Below are positions 1 through 8,538 of a stretch of DNA of 64,000 nucleotides, one piece after another (position 1 is the first letter of the stretch; the number at the start of each line of letters is the position of its first letter). The stretch is from NCBI RefSeq assembly GCF_014656395.1, contig NZ_BNCI01000001.1, positions 310,001 to 374,000 on the forward strand, in the 5' to 3' direction. Below the pieces are notes generated by a model. The model did not search any database. It was given only the letters and a program-made list of their open reading frames with translations, and was not told the origin of the DNA. Source of the DNA: Kordiimonas sediminis (GTDB lineage: Bacteria > Pseudomonadota > Alphaproteobacteria > Sphingomonadales > Kordiimonadaceae). The position numbers and the translations under genes were made by a program.

Positions 1-476
1 ATCTGGTAGTTCACCGCAGCTTCATCCAGCATCTTCATGATTTCACGGTCATTGTCTTTCAGGCCGTGACGGCTGTCGATCAACAACATAACCCGGCGCA
101 GGCTTGGCCGCCCCTGTAGATAGGTTTTGACCAGCCGTGTCCAGCGTTCAACCTTCTTCCGTTCGATTTTGGCATAGCCGTACCCCGGCAAGTCAACCAG
201 ATAGAACGGCAGGTTCATACCGCTTCCGAAATCAAAATAATTCAATTCCTGTGTGCGGCCGGGGGTGTTTGATGTGCGCGCCAGGGTTTTACGCCCCGTA
301 AGCGCATTCACCAGGCTGGATTTCCCCACATTGGAGCGCCCGGCAAAGGCAACTTCGGGCCGATCAGCAGGCGGCAGCGTATCAAGCGAGACTGCCCCCA
401 TGACAAAGTCAACGGGGCCGGCGAAAAGCCGCCGGCCAATATCCAGTTGTTCATCGCTGTAAGGCGCGTCAGTCAC
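1..476 (-). CDS. engB: Ribosome biogenesis GTPase EngB/YsxC (3' end beyond window)
   Basis: This is a TrmE-Era-EngA-EngB-type GTPase needed for assembly of the large ribosomal subunit. The translated part shows the P-loop GRSNVGKSS at about residues 44-52, the switch I segment TPGRTQ, the G3 motif DLPGYGYA, and [12 protein letters not shown]. Only about 158 of the usual ~200 residues are visible, so the G4 (TKxD) motif and C-terminus lie off the left edge. The start chosen is a GTG two bases after the yidC stop, which implies translational coupling to yidC. It is the last visible gene of the rpmH-rnpA-yidD-yidC-engB cluster. The family call is firm. Confidence 0.95.
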   Translation of the reverse strand, partial: MTDAPYSDEQLDIGRRLFAGPVDFVMGAVSLDTLPPADRPEVAFAGRSNVGKSSLVNALTGRKTLARTSNTPGRTQELNYFDFGSGMNLPFYLVDLPGYGYAKIERKKVERWTRLVKTYLQGRPSLRRVMLLIDSRHGLKDNDREIMKMLDEAAVNYQ

Positions 477-478
477 GA

Positions 479-2236
479 TTATTCACCTGACCGCGCTTCT
501 TCACGCCGCATGATGTACCACTGCTGCGCAATCGACAGAACGGAGTTCCATGTCCAGTAGAGAACAAGACCCGCGCTGAACCCTGCCATAATAACGGTGA
601 AGATAATCGGCAGCATGGCCATAACCTTCTGCTGTGTTGGATCCATACTTGCTGACTGCGGGCTAAGTTTCTGTGTCGCCCACATGGAAATACCCATCAT
701 GATCGGCAAAATACCGATGGCGATAAAGCTTGGCGGATCCCACGGAATCAGACCAAACAGGTTCACTGGTGTCAATGGATCCGGCGCAGAAAGGTCCTTG
801 ATCCACAGAACGAACGGCTGATGCCGCATTTCAATGGTTACATAGAGAACCTTATAAAGCGCGAAGAACACAGGAATCTGCAGGAGCATTGGCAAACAGC
901 CCGCAAGCGGATTGATTTTTTCCTTCTTGTAAAGGGCCATCATTTCCTGCTGCAGTTTCTGTTTGTCGTCCTTGTAACGTTCCTGCAGAGCCTTCATTTT
1001 CGGCTGCGCTTTTTTCATGTGGCTCATGGACACATAGGATTTGTTCGCCAGCGGGAACAAAATCAGCTTCACCACCACTGTCAGCAACAGGATTGCAACA
1101 CCGAAGTTGCCGGTCAGTTCAAATAAATAATGCAGACCCTTGAAGATCGGACGCGTCAGGAAATAGAACCATCCCCAGTCGATTGTGCGGTCAAACAGCG
1201 GAATATCCAGCGCAGTCTCATATTTATCAATCGCGCTGACAATTTTGGCACCGGCATAAAAATGGTTGGTGGTTTCATGAGTTTCACCTGCACCGATCTG
1301 CTGCCAGTTTTGAACATAGTTTGCACCGTGATAGACGCCAAACTGATTGGTCTTGCGCGTCAAGGCAGCCTTATAAAGCGGAGTGTTCTGATCAGGGATC
1401 AGGGTCGTCATCCAGAATTTATCTGTAATCCCCATCCAGCCACCTGTGGTAGCTGTCTCAAAGTTGCCGTCATCTTCCAGATCTTCGTAGGTGCGCTCTT
1501 CAAGCGTATCATTGAACGCGCCGATCGGGCCTTCGTGCAGGATAAACATGCCTTCTGTACGCGGGAGACCCCGACGATTAATCAAGGCATAGGGTGCGAT
1601 TGATACCACATCCCCAGACGTATTGATCACACTTTGGTCAACAGTGAACAGAAACTGATCATCCACGCTGACTTTCATCATGAAGACAAGACCTTCAGCG
1701 TTTTTCCAGCTGAGGGTAACCGGATTTGTCGGTGTCAGAACATCACCGTCAGCAGACCATACCGTGTTTTCACCTGGCACATAGTCGTTGCCGCGAACAT
1801 CCGCCGACCAACCAAACCGCACGAAATATGCATCTTCGGCACGCGCTGGCTTCAACAGCTGTATATTCGCAGAATCAGGTGCCGTTGTTACTTTGTGATT
1901 GCGCAGGGACAAATCATCAAACCGCGCACCAGCCAGTGAAAGACTGCCGACAAGTTCCGGTGTTTCAATACGAACGGACCCTGCATCAACAAAGGCAGGA
2001 GCCGACGTTTCTACGGCCGTGTTCTGTGACGCCGGGGCAAGGTCATCTGATGGCGCCATGCTGCCAGGAGCACTTTGATCAGGATTCGCAGCGGCATTTT
2101 GTGCCTGCTGTTCCTGTTTCAAGGCTTCGAGACGCTGCGCCTCTTTCATTTGCGGTTGCAGGATCAACTGATCATAGCCAATCATGACCAGGAGCGAGAG
2201 CCCCAACGCAATAAACAGATTCTTATTTTCGCCCAT
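479..2236 (-). CDS. yidC: Membrane protein insertase YidC
   Basis: YidC (Oxa1/Alb3 family) inserts and folds inner-membrane proteins, with the Sec translocon or alone. The 585-aa protein has an N-terminal signal-anchor helix (residues ~6-24), a Gln/Ala-rich linker, the large periplasmic P1 beta-domain (~70-350), and the conserved C-terminal core starting near [15 protein letters not shown] with the cytoplasmic amphipathic hairpin [17 protein letters not shown]. It ends shortly after the last helix, without the long basic tail of some Gram-positives. A GTG four codons upstream is possible. The ATG (MGENKN) was preferred because it matches the family N-terminus and has AGGTG upstream. Confidence 0.97.
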   Translation of the reverse strand: MGENKNLFIALGLSLLVMIGYDQLILQPQMKEAQRLEALKQEQQAQNAAANPDQSAPGSMAPSDDLAPASQNTAVETSAPAFVDAGSVRIETPELVGSLSLAGARFDDLSLRNHKVTTAPDSANIQLLKPARAEDAYFVRFGWSADVRGNDYVPGENTVWSADGDVLTPTNPVTLSWKNAEGLVFMMKVSVDDQFLFTVDQSVINTSGDVVSIAPYALINRRGLPRTEGMFILHEGPIGAFNDTLEERTYEDLEDDGNFETATTGGWMGITDKFWMTTLIPDQNTPLYKAALTRKTNQFGVYHGANYVQNWQQIGAGETHETTNHFYAGAKIVSAIDKYETALDIPLFDRTIDWGWFYFLTRPIFKGLHYLFELTGNFGVAILLLTVVVKLILFPLANKSYVSMSHMKKAQPKMKALQERYKDDKQKLQQEMMALYKKEKINPLAGCLPMLLQIPVFFALYKVLYVTIEMRHQPFVLWIKDLSAPDPLTPVNLFGLIPWDPPSFIAIGILPIMMGISMWATQKLSPQSASMDPTQQKVMAMLPIIFTVIMAGFSAGLVLYWTWNSVLSIAQQWYIMRREEARSGE

Positions 2237-2310
2237 GTGATTACACACCTAAAAATTTGACAGTAAAAAGTCCAGCAGCCCTTCAGAGCATTTCTGTCTG
2301 AAAGAAAAGC

Positions 2311-2595
2311 CTACCGGTTTGTTTCCTTCGTTTTTCTAATCTCATCCTTTGTAGGAACAGGGTCATACCCATATCCCCCCCAAGGGTGACATCGCAGCAC
2401 GCGTGTTATAGCCATCCAACCCCCCTTAAGTCCACCATGAACACGCACAGCTTCGATTCCGTACGCAGAACAGGTCGGTTGATACCGACATCTGGGGCCA
2501 AGATAGGGAGAAATACCAAAACGATATAGTTTAAACAGCCCGATTAACAGCTTTGCCAGTATTGATGGTGGGTTTTGCTGTTGCGAATCGGTCAT
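2311..2595 (-). CDS. yidD: Membrane protein insertion efficiency factor YidD
   Basis: This is a small, peripheral inner-membrane protein that helps YidC-dependent insertion. The 94 residues contain the family hallmarks: an N-terminal amphipathic helix ([15 protein letters not shown]), [15 protein letters not shown] with its two conserved cysteines, and [12 protein letters not shown]. Its ATG overlaps the rnpA stop codon as TAATG, so it is translationally coupled to rnpA. It lies 74 bases before yidC, in the standard order. The short charged C-terminus ([13 protein letters not shown]) is typical. Confidence 0.95.
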   Translation of the reverse strand: MTDSQQQNPPSILAKLLIGLFKLYRFGISPYLGPRCRYQPTCSAYGIEAVRVHGGLKGGWMAITRVLRCHPWGGYGYDPVPTKDEIRKTKETNR

Positions 2596-3011
2596 TATTT
2601 CTTATGTCGGTTGTTGCGGACTGTTGGCTTTAGATCAGCACTGGAAGACAGTTTTGCAAGAGCCCAGCGCATATCAGCGACCAGTTTTTCAAAATTATAG
2701 TCAAATGCCGCCTGTCTGCCGATCAGCACATAATCCCATCCTTGGGCCGCCGTTTCTGGAAATGACCGGCGCGCGGCTTCTTTCAGCCTGCGCCTTACTT
2801 TGCTGCGAACAACAGCATTACCGACTTTTTTGGACGCGGTGAACCCGACGCGGGGCGGTTTGTCGCCTCCGCCAGCTTTACCGGTTTCACTGGCTTTCGC
2901 AGGTTTTGTCTGCAGGATAAAGGCAGGCGTCACCCATTTCCGACCGGTTTTGGCGACGGCCAGATAGTCGGGGCGCTCCTTGATGCGGGCCAGTTTTGGC
3001 AACGCAGCCAT
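2595..3011 (-). CDS. rnpA: Ribonuclease P protein component
   Basis: This is the basic protein subunit of RNase P, which binds the tRNA precursor 5' leader and supports 5' maturation by the catalytic RNA. The RNR signature is visible as [15 protein letters not shown], preceded by [17 protein letters not shown]. At 138 aa it is longer than the ~119-aa E. coli protein. The extra length is a Gly/Lys-rich stretch (residues ~36-50) before the beta-sheet core, and a basic tail (VRNNRHKK). It sits downstream of rpmH and couples to yidD by a TAATG overlap. A hairpin in the rpmH-rnpA gap may reduce its expression relative to rpmH. Confidence 0.95.
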   Translation of the reverse strand: MAALPKLARIKERPDYLAVAKTGRKWVTPAFILQTKPAKASETGKAGGGDKPPRVGFTASKKVGNAVVRSKVRRRLKEAARRSFPETAAQGWDYVLIGRQAAFDYNFEKLVADMRWALAKLSSSADLKPTVRNNRHKK

Positions 3012-3065
3012 GCTTGTATCCTTTTACCCTATGTCCTGTGCGGGACTTTTGTCTGTATATCAGAC

Positions 3066-3100
3066 AAAACAAAAGCCGACCGGATATCTCTCGGTCGGCT
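3066..3100 (-). terminator. Hairpin with U-rich tail between rpmH and rnpA (attenuator-like)
   Basis: On the minus strand the arms AGCCGACCG and CGGTCGGCT enclose an 8-9 nt loop, followed by TTTTGTTTTG. This resembles a Rho-independent terminator placed between rpmH and rnpA. Partial read-through would give more L34 than RNase P protein. The termination efficiency is not visible from the sequence. Confidence 0.7.
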
Positions 3101-3148
3101 TATTGCTATCGGTGTACATTGTGTCCAGTCAAACTGAAACAACTATCC

Positions 3149-3283
3149 TTAAGCGGACAGATTCTTACGACCTCTCGCACGGCGAGCAGCAAGAATCTTA
3201 CGACCTCCTACAGTCGCTTTGCGAGCACGGAAACCGTGGCGACGCTTGCGGACAATGTTACTTGGTTGAAATGTGCGTTTCAC
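3149..3283 (-). CDS. rpmH: 50S ribosomal protein L34
   Basis: This 44-aa, very basic protein is the complete L34 of the large ribosomal subunit. The reading [20 protein letters not shown], followed by a Gly-Gly-Arg-Lys segment and ending [12 protein letters not shown], is canonical. It starts at a GTG. An ATG seven bases upstream is in another frame and cannot serve. It is the first gene of the rpmH-rnpA-yidD-yidC-engB cluster and has a near-consensus promoter about 65-95 bases upstream. Confidence 0.97.
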   Translation of the reverse strand: MKRTFQPSNIVRKRRHGFRARKATVGGRKILAARRARGRKNLSA

Positions 3284-3347
3284 TTTTCATACTCCAGCTT
3301 GCTGCCATGCTTCGCGTTTAAAGCCTGGCGCCTAATTTCGAGCGCGC

Positions 3348-3376
3348 TGTATAGCCCCCAATTGTTACTAAGTCAA
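3348..3376 (-). promoter_or_regulatory. Promoter of rpmH cluster
   Basis: On the minus strand TTGACT is followed after 17 bases by TATACA, a near-consensus sigma-70 promoter. It lies about 65 bases upstream of the rpmH start and points into the cluster. The rest of the 3284-3606 gap shows no gene. Confidence 0.75.
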
Positions 3377-3606
3377 CTGTGGAAATACCCGCTTTATCCT
3401 TCTTTTCTGGTACTCAGCATAACAAGGAAGCCCGGCAAATGCTATTTTTTCTGGAATTGGCATTAAATCTGGCTAGACTATACCTTGTTATGTCCTGAAA
3501 AGACAAAAGTACAGGTGGGGTAGCTGTCGCTGATTTTCAAGACTTGATTTACACGGTAAAAACCCGCAAACAAGGGTGTATCGACGCAAGGAATGTCCCA
3601 CCAATC

Positions 3607-5004
3607 ATGCCTGAACGCTACAGACCAATAACATCCAGTCTACGGTCACGCCTGCTGATTCTTACCATATTTTTCGTAATGATGGTTGAAGTCGTTGTGT
3701 ATGTGCCGCTTATCGCAACCTTCAGGCAGACATATCTGGAGGAAAACCTGGTAGCAGCGCAGATTGCTGGCTTATCGCTGGAAGAGGCCCCCGGCAACAA
3801 TGTCAGCCCTGAACTGGAACAGGAGCTTCTGGAAACTGCTGGTGTTATCTCTGTGGTGATGCGGCGGGAAGACCGCTCACTGATGCTTGGTTTTGATCGG
3901 ATGCCGGACGGTGTAAACGCCGTTTATGATCTGCAGCAACCTGCCCTTGGCATGCTGATTGCCGATGCCTTTGCAACCCTGAATGCGAAAGGGGAGCGAA
4001 TCATACGGGTTGTTGGTTCACCTGCTCTTTCGGGTACACGGTACGTCGAAATTACCCTGGATGAAATGGACCTTTACCAATCGCTAAAGGCATATTCCAA
4101 CAATATCCTGATCATATCGCTAGTGGTGTCGATCTTTACCGGGGTGTTGGTGTATTTGTCACTGCATTGGCTTCTGGTTCGCCCGATGCGCCGGGTGAAA
4201 GAAAGTATTGTCACCTTTCGCCGTAACCCGGAAGGCAAAAACAAGGCCCGGATTGACTGCAAACGCCGCGACGAAATTGGCGTGGTTGAGCGGGAGCTTG
4301 CCCGAATGCAGCAAGAACTGCGTTCAAACCTGCAACAGAAAACAAAACTGGCAGAGCTGGGCGAAGCCGTATCAAAGATCAATCATGATCTGCGCAATAT
4401 TTTGGCAACGGCCCAACTGGCAACCGGCGCACTCGAACGCGTCGAACACCCCGGCGTGCAAAAAGCATCAACCCGTCTGGTTAATGCAGTTAGCCGGGCA
4501 ATATCCCTGTGTGAACGCACCCTAAGACACGGTAGTGTAGAAGATCCGGAGCCAGAAAAAGAGGATATACCGCTCTTTGGTCTGGTGATGGATGTGATCG
4601 ATTCGCTGGGCATCCCGGACGAGAAACATTTTACCTTTCAGGCCAACATTGACGAAGACCTTCAAATCTATGCCGATCCACAGCAACTGCACCGCGTTTT
4701 GCTGAATCTGATTCGCAATGCTCGCGATGTACAGGGCGAAGACGGCAACATTGCCGTCTCTGCAATGGCCGATGATACAGGTACGGTACATATGGAAATT
4801 GCCGACAAAGGGCCCGGCATACCGGACAGCGTACGCCCCAATCTGTTTAAACCCTTCATGACCAGCAACCGTGCCGGCGGTACCGGCCTTGGCCTTGCAA
4901 TCGCACGCGACATTGTACTGGCGCATGGTGGCCAAATTGGTCTGAAGTCATCAGATGAAACCGGCACTGTCTTCGCCATCTGTATTCCTGGCCGGGACAT
5001 GTAA
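3607..5004 (+). CDS. Sensor histidine kinase (HAMP, HisKA-like, HATPase)
   Basis: This is an inner-membrane sensor kinase of 465 aa. TM1 is near residues 14-38, followed by a periplasmic sensor of about 125 residues with no recognisable fold. TM2 is near 165-188 (LIISLVVSIFTGVLVYLSLHWLLV), then a HAMP linker, an H-box with NHDLRN (phospho-acceptor His about 260), an N-box LLNLIRNARD, and G-boxes DKGPGIPD and GGTGLGLAIARD. No response regulator lies next to it, so it is an orphan kinase. A TTG 63 bases upstream is in frame, but the ATG (MPERYRP) fits better. The stimulus is unknown. Confidence 0.9.
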   Translation: MPERYRPITSSLRSRLLILTIFFVMMVEVVVYVPLIATFRQTYLEENLVAAQIAGLSLEEAPGNNVSPELEQELLETAGVISVVMRREDRSLMLGFDRMPDGVNAVYDLQQPALGMLIADAFATLNAKGERIIRVVGSPALSGTRYVEITLDEMDLYQSLKAYSNNILIISLVVSIFTGVLVYLSLHWLLVRPMRRVKESIVTFRRNPEGKNKARIDCKRRDEIGVVERELARMQQELRSNLQQKTKLAELGEAVSKINHDLRNILATAQLATGALERVEHPGVQKASTRLVNAVSRAISLCERTLRHGSVEDPEPEKEDIPLFGLVMDVIDSLGIPDEKHFTFQANIDEDLQIYADPQQLHRVLLNLIRNARDVQGEDGNIAVSAMADDTGTVHMEIADKGPGIPDSVRPNLFKPFMTSNRAGGTGLGLAIARDIVLAHGGQIGLKSSDETGTVFAICIPGRDM

Positions 5005-5026
5005 ATACACCGCGCAAGGGGGATAT

Positions 5027-5941
5027 ATGCACATTACCGCGAAACCAGGTCCATCGGACAGTTTTACTGATATCAGGGGTATCAGGGTTGGGCAGGCAGC
5101 GTGCCGTACAGCTAAAACAGGGGTTACTGTTATTTTACCGGATGCACCGGTTGCCATGGGTGTAGATGTACGGGGTGGCGGCCCCGGCACCCGCGATACC
5201 GACGCGCTTAACCCCGAATGTCTGGTTGAAAAAGTCCACGGCCTTGTGCTTTCCGGTGGATCTGTCTTTGGCCTTGCTGCCGCGGACGGTGCTACAAGCT
5301 TTTTGTCTGAAAAAGGAATTGGTCTGCCCCTTGGGCCGCACGCAGTCCCCGTTGTGCCGTCCGCTATTCTGTTTGATCTGATGAATGGGGGCGATAAAGC
5401 ATGGGGCGATACACCGCCCTACCGGCAGCTCGGTATCGATGCAGCCAAGGCAGCGACACATGATCCAGTCGCCTCCGGTTCTGTTGGTGCCGGATACGGT
5501 GCCCTGTGCGGCGGAGAAGCGGGCGGTCTGGGCACCGCAAGCCTGCAAACTGACGACGGTATCTGCGTCGCTGCACTGGTTGCCGTTAACAGTTTTGGAC
5601 CGCGAACTGACATCGCAGGTGGAGAGGCCGTGGAACACGGGCATGTCTCCCTGCCCAAACTGGGGTTCATAGGCGCAAACACCACGATTGCCGCGATTGC
5701 GACCAACCTTGATCTGGATAAAGCGGCCTGCAAACGGCTGGCAATTATGGGGCATGACGGGCTCGCGCGCGCTATTCGCCCACTGCACACCCCCTTTGAC
5801 GGTGACACCGTCTTTGCCCTGTCGTCAGGCGCTAAAAAGCTTGATGGGGATAAGGCAAAAACCCTGGCCGTCGTCGGTACTTTGGCCGCAGACTGTCTTG
5901 CAATCGCAGTGAAACGAGCCGTTGAAAATGCAGATAGATAA
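5027..5941 (+). CDS. P1/S58 family N-terminal-nucleophile peptidase (DmpA-like)
   Basis: This belongs to peptidase family S58 (DmpA/BapA aminopeptidases and the Rv1333-like group), enzymes that self-cleave to expose an N-terminal Ser/Thr nucleophile. Family signatures include TDIRGIRVGQA near the start, GVDVRGGGPGTRDTD, LSGGSVFGLAAADG, and the cleavage region GANTTIAAIATN. The likely self-cleavage point is between Asn218 and Thr219. The tail RAIRPLHTPFDGDTVFALSSG is also conserved. The ATG was chosen because AAGGGGGA lies about 4-10 bases upstream. It starts 22 bases after the kinase stop and may be co-transcribed with it. The substrate cannot be told. Confidence 0.88.
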   Translation: MHITAKPGPSDSFTDIRGIRVGQAACRTAKTGVTVILPDAPVAMGVDVRGGGPGTRDTDALNPECLVEKVHGLVLSGGSVFGLAAADGATSFLSEKGIGLPLGPHAVPVVPSAILFDLMNGGDKAWGDTPPYRQLGIDAAKAATHDPVASGSVGAGYGALCGGEAGGLGTASLQTDDGICVAALVAVNSFGPRTDIAGGEAVEHGHVSLPKLGFIGANTTIAAIATNLDLDKAACKRLAIMGHDGLARAIRPLHTPFDGDTVFALSSGAKKLDGDKAKTLAVVGTLAADCLAIAVKRAVENADR

Positions 5942-6000
5942 TACCAAACTCTGCCGTGCCCGGTAAAGCCGCCGCTCTATGCCGTAGATAATAGAAGACC

Positions 6001-6537
6001 TTACTGTTCTCTGCCCGGTTCCTCTGATGTCAGGCGCTTGCGTTCTGCCACGATGAAGGCTTCCAGTGCGGCCTGCAGGTCTGTTGCCTCCTGCCGGGTG
6101 GCAGCATGCATATCACCTTCTTGTGCTGTAAGTGTATCTAACCGTGACACGGCACTGCTTAACCGCGTTAGCATCAGTTGGCTTGTTTGCCACAGATCAC
6201 CCAGGCTTTCACTCACCGCAGGGTCAACATCATCCGGTGCAGTTTTTCGATCAGCAAAGGCGGTTAAGGCTGTTTCATAAGCTGCGCGCGCTGTCTCAAT
6301 GTCGGTACGAAGTGTCACTAGCCGCCGCGCGGCTTCCTCGGGGCTAAGTTTTTCCTCCCCCTCCCCTGTATCCATCACGGGATACTCTGCAGCGGAAGAA
6401 TCAGCAGTTTCCTGTACACGCTCCCTGTCTGCTGGATCAGGCAGCGGATCCGTCAGTTTGGGCCAGTCCTTGCCCGCGCTGCCACACGCAGTCACCAGCA
6501 AACAGGAAATTAATATAAAGGTATATTTACCAAGCAT
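6001..6537 (-). CDS. Hypothetical lipoprotein
   Basis: This is a 178-aa exported lipoprotein of unknown function. It has a short N-terminal hydrophobic helix ending in a lipobox LVTAC, with the lipidated Cys at residue 18. The mature part starts GSAGKDWPKL, continues with a Pro/Asp/Glu-rich linker, and then is mostly helical (residues ~60-175: EAARRLVTLRTDIETARAAYE and so on), probably a coiled-coil or three-helix bundle. It stands alone between the S58 peptidase (convergent) and tRNA-Arg. I do not recognise a named family. Confidence 0.75.
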   Translation of the reverse strand: MLGKYTFILISCLLVTACGSAGKDWPKLTDPLPDPADRERVQETADSSAAEYPVMDTGEGEEKLSPEEAARRLVTLRTDIETARAAYETALTAFADRKTAPDDVDPAVSESLGDLWQTSQLMLTRLSSAVSRLDTLTAQEGDMHAATRQEATDLQAALEAFIVAERKRLTSEEPGREQ

Positions 6538-6628
6538 TTAAGAAGAAAACCCGATCATGATTAGAGGTTCATATGACCATACGCCTACGGCCGAATAATG
6601 GCAAATAAAAGAAAATATGAAATAAGAC

Positions 6629-6657
6629 TTGCAAACCGCATTTGATGTGATTAGGTT
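6629..6657 (+). promoter_or_regulatory. Likely tRNA-Arg promoter
   Basis: TTGCAA and TAGGTT are separated by 17 bases and lie about 49-77 bases upstream of the mature tRNA-Arg. The placement fits a sigma-70 promoter, although the -10 box is weak. Confidence 0.45.
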
Positions 6658-6705
6658 CCGCCCACGTCGAGCCGCTTCAGGCGGTTTTGACCCTGTATAT
6701 GATGC

Positions 6706-6782
6706 GCGCCGGTAGCTCAGCTGGATAGAGCACCAGACTACGAATCTGGGGGCCGGGGGTTCGAATCCTCCCCGGCGCGCCA
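6706..6782 (+). tRNA. tRNA-Arg (anticodon ACG)
   Basis: The cloverleaf is complete. The acceptor arms are GCGCCGG and CCGGCGC, with U8-A9 and D-stem GCTC. The anticodon stem is CCAGA/TCTGG with loop CTACGAA (anticodon ACG, read as ICG after deamination). The T-arm contains GGTTCGAATCC. The discriminator is G and CCA is encoded. No integrated element or att-like repeat follows it. Confidence 0.97.
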
Positions 6783-6965
6783 CTTACGGTCAGAAATACG
6801 TACCGGACCCATCTTCCCTTTTTTTACATCAAATACTGCTTCGGCAAGCGCTTGATCACATCATCAAGTGGACGAGAATACCCTTTACTTACTAGCTTAG
6901 ATAATGATCTGAAATATGTGGCACTTATACTGTGGGCGGGGCTTTCCCATGGCAGCTAAAAACTT

Positions 6966-7070
6966 CTACTTTTGAAGCCTCTTAAGTATGGGCTTCATAT
7001 CTGAGACTGGCGCTTGACCGTCCCAAAGTTTTTGCAGGTGATGGGGCAGGCTACGATTGACCCGCAGCAT
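6966..7070 (-). CDS. Possible small ORF or gene remnant, 34 aa
   Basis: Downstream of the flavoprotein gene a short frame reads MLRVNRSLPHHLQKLWDGQA and ends DMKPILKRLQK. The amino-acid usage looks protein-like. The frame stays open upstream of the ATG, back into the end of the flavoprotein gene. It could be a small gene or the C-terminal remnant of a lost one. No family is recognised and no clear ribosome-binding site is seen. The rest of 6783-7099 shows nothing recognisable. Confidence 0.25.
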   Translation of the reverse strand: MLRVNRSLPHHLQKLWDGQAPVSDMKPILKRLQK

Positions 7071-7099
7071 TTTCCTGTTTCGCCCAAAATATCCAATTT

Positions 7100-8293
7100 C
7101 TAAAGCGCTTGTGCAGCGGCCCAGGCGCTGGACCATGCCCACTGGAAATTATAGCCGCCAAGCCACCCGGTCACATCCACACATTCCCCGATAAAATAGA
7201 GCCCAGGCTGTTCTTTGGCTTCCATCGTCTTGGAACTTAAGTCCGCTGTGCTAACGCCGCCGCGGGTTACTTCGGCTTTCGCAAAACCTTCTGTGCCGAC
7301 CGGATAGACTGTCCAGCCTTTCAGCTCACTGACCAGGCGATCAATCAAAACATTGGACATCTGCCCCAATGAAACATCCGCCGCTTCTGGCACATACAGC
7401 TGCAGAAAGGCACTGACAAACCGGTCAGGAAGATATTCCTGCAAACATTTCACCAACTGTAGCTGCGGATTTTTCGCCCGCACGGAGCGCAACCATGCAG
7501 CGCAGTCTGGAACACCCGGCAAAACGTCAATGACAAGTGGTTCGCCTGTGTGCCAGTAGGAAGAAATTTGCAAAATTGCCGGACCAGACAGTCCCCGGTG
7601 GGTAAACAGCAGATTTTCCCGAAACCCAACTGTGCCGCACCGGACCTCGCTATCCAGGGAAACTCCCGCCAACGCCTTCATAAACACCAGATCCGTGTTA
7701 GAGAAGGTTAGAGGTACCAGCGCAGGTACCGGATCAACAACACCAAGACCAAACTGGCGGGCAAGATCATAGGCAAAGCCTGTTGCCCCCATTTTGGGAA
7801 TAGAAGGGCCCCCTGTTGCGACGACCAGCTTTGGTGCAAAGAAATCCCCTTTTGTGGTGGCAAGCTGATAACTTCCCCCACCATATTCGACACCCGTAAC
7901 ACTGCAATCTGTCAATAAAGTCACCCCAGCCGCAGAACATTCATCAAGCAGCGCCTGCAAAATAGCTTTTGATCCCTGGTCCGAGAACAATTGGCCCAGC
8001 TTTTTTTCATGCCATGTAATGCCGTGCTGACTGATCAGGGAAATAAAGTCCCAGTGCGTATGCCTGCTAAGAGCAGACTTTGCAAAATGGGGATTTTGGC
8101 TAATGTACCGCGTAGGTAGTGCTTCTTCATTTGTGAAGTTACAGCGCCCACCGCCTGAAATCAGTATCTTTGCCCCTGCTTTTTTACCGTGTTCCATCAC
8201 CAGCACACGAAGCCCGCGCTGCGCAGCCGTCAGGGCACAATATAATCCCGCCGCACCACCACCAAGGACCACAGCATCATAAGACACAGGCAT
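7100..8293 (-). CDS. BaiN/YhiN (HI0933) family flavoprotein
   Basis: This is a FAD-dependent oxidoreductase of the HI0933/YhiN/BaiN family, about 397 aa, which matches the family length. The dinucleotide-binding motif GGGAAGLYCALTAAQRG is at residues ~11-27, followed by the family signature ISGGGRCNFTN. A second FAD region near the C-terminus (GLYFIGECVDVTGWLGGYNF) precedes AWSSAWAAAQAL. The physiological substrate is not established for most members. A TTG ten codons upstream is possible, but ATG (MPVSYD) puts the Rossmann strand at the usual distance. It is divergent from the chemoreceptor gene, with a 245-base gap. Confidence 0.9.
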   Translation of the reverse strand: MPVSYDAVVLGGGAAGLYCALTAAQRGLRVLVMEHGKKAGAKILISGGGRCNFTNEEALPTRYISQNPHFAKSALSRHTHWDFISLISQHGITWHEKKLGQLFSDQGSKAILQALLDECSAAGVTLLTDCSVTGVEYGGGSYQLATTKGDFFAPKLVVATGGPSIPKMGATGFAYDLARQFGLGVVDPVPALVPLTFSNTDLVFMKALAGVSLDSEVRCGTVGFRENLLFTHRGLSGPAILQISSYWHTGEPLVIDVLPGVPDCAAWLRSVRAKNPQLQLVKCLQEYLPDRFVSAFLQLYVPEAADVSLGQMSNVLIDRLVSELKGWTVYPVGTEGFAKAEVTRGGVSTADLSSKTMEAKEQPGLYFIGECVDVTGWLGGYNFQWAWSSAWAAAQAL

Positions 8294-8538
8294 CTGTTTT
8301 TCCGGATCAAACAAAGTTAACAACCTTCATACGGACACAAAGACAATTGTATTCAACATTTCAATACCGACACCATACTGCACACCATAAAAGCTACATG
8401 CATAAATTTTATCCTCTTTTAAATAGTATTTGTGTGTTTCTTTGAATTGGCTTTATGTTTCGTTAACAGTGTTATGCAATTACTAGTGGGAATCAATCTA
8501 GGGTATTAAGTTACGGGGTATATTTCAGGGATTAAGTG

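Noticed and set aside
3284-3606. Possible replication origin near rpmH
   Set aside because: Only one degenerate DnaA-box-like string (TTTCCACAG) is visible and dnaA is absent; a promoter explains the region better.
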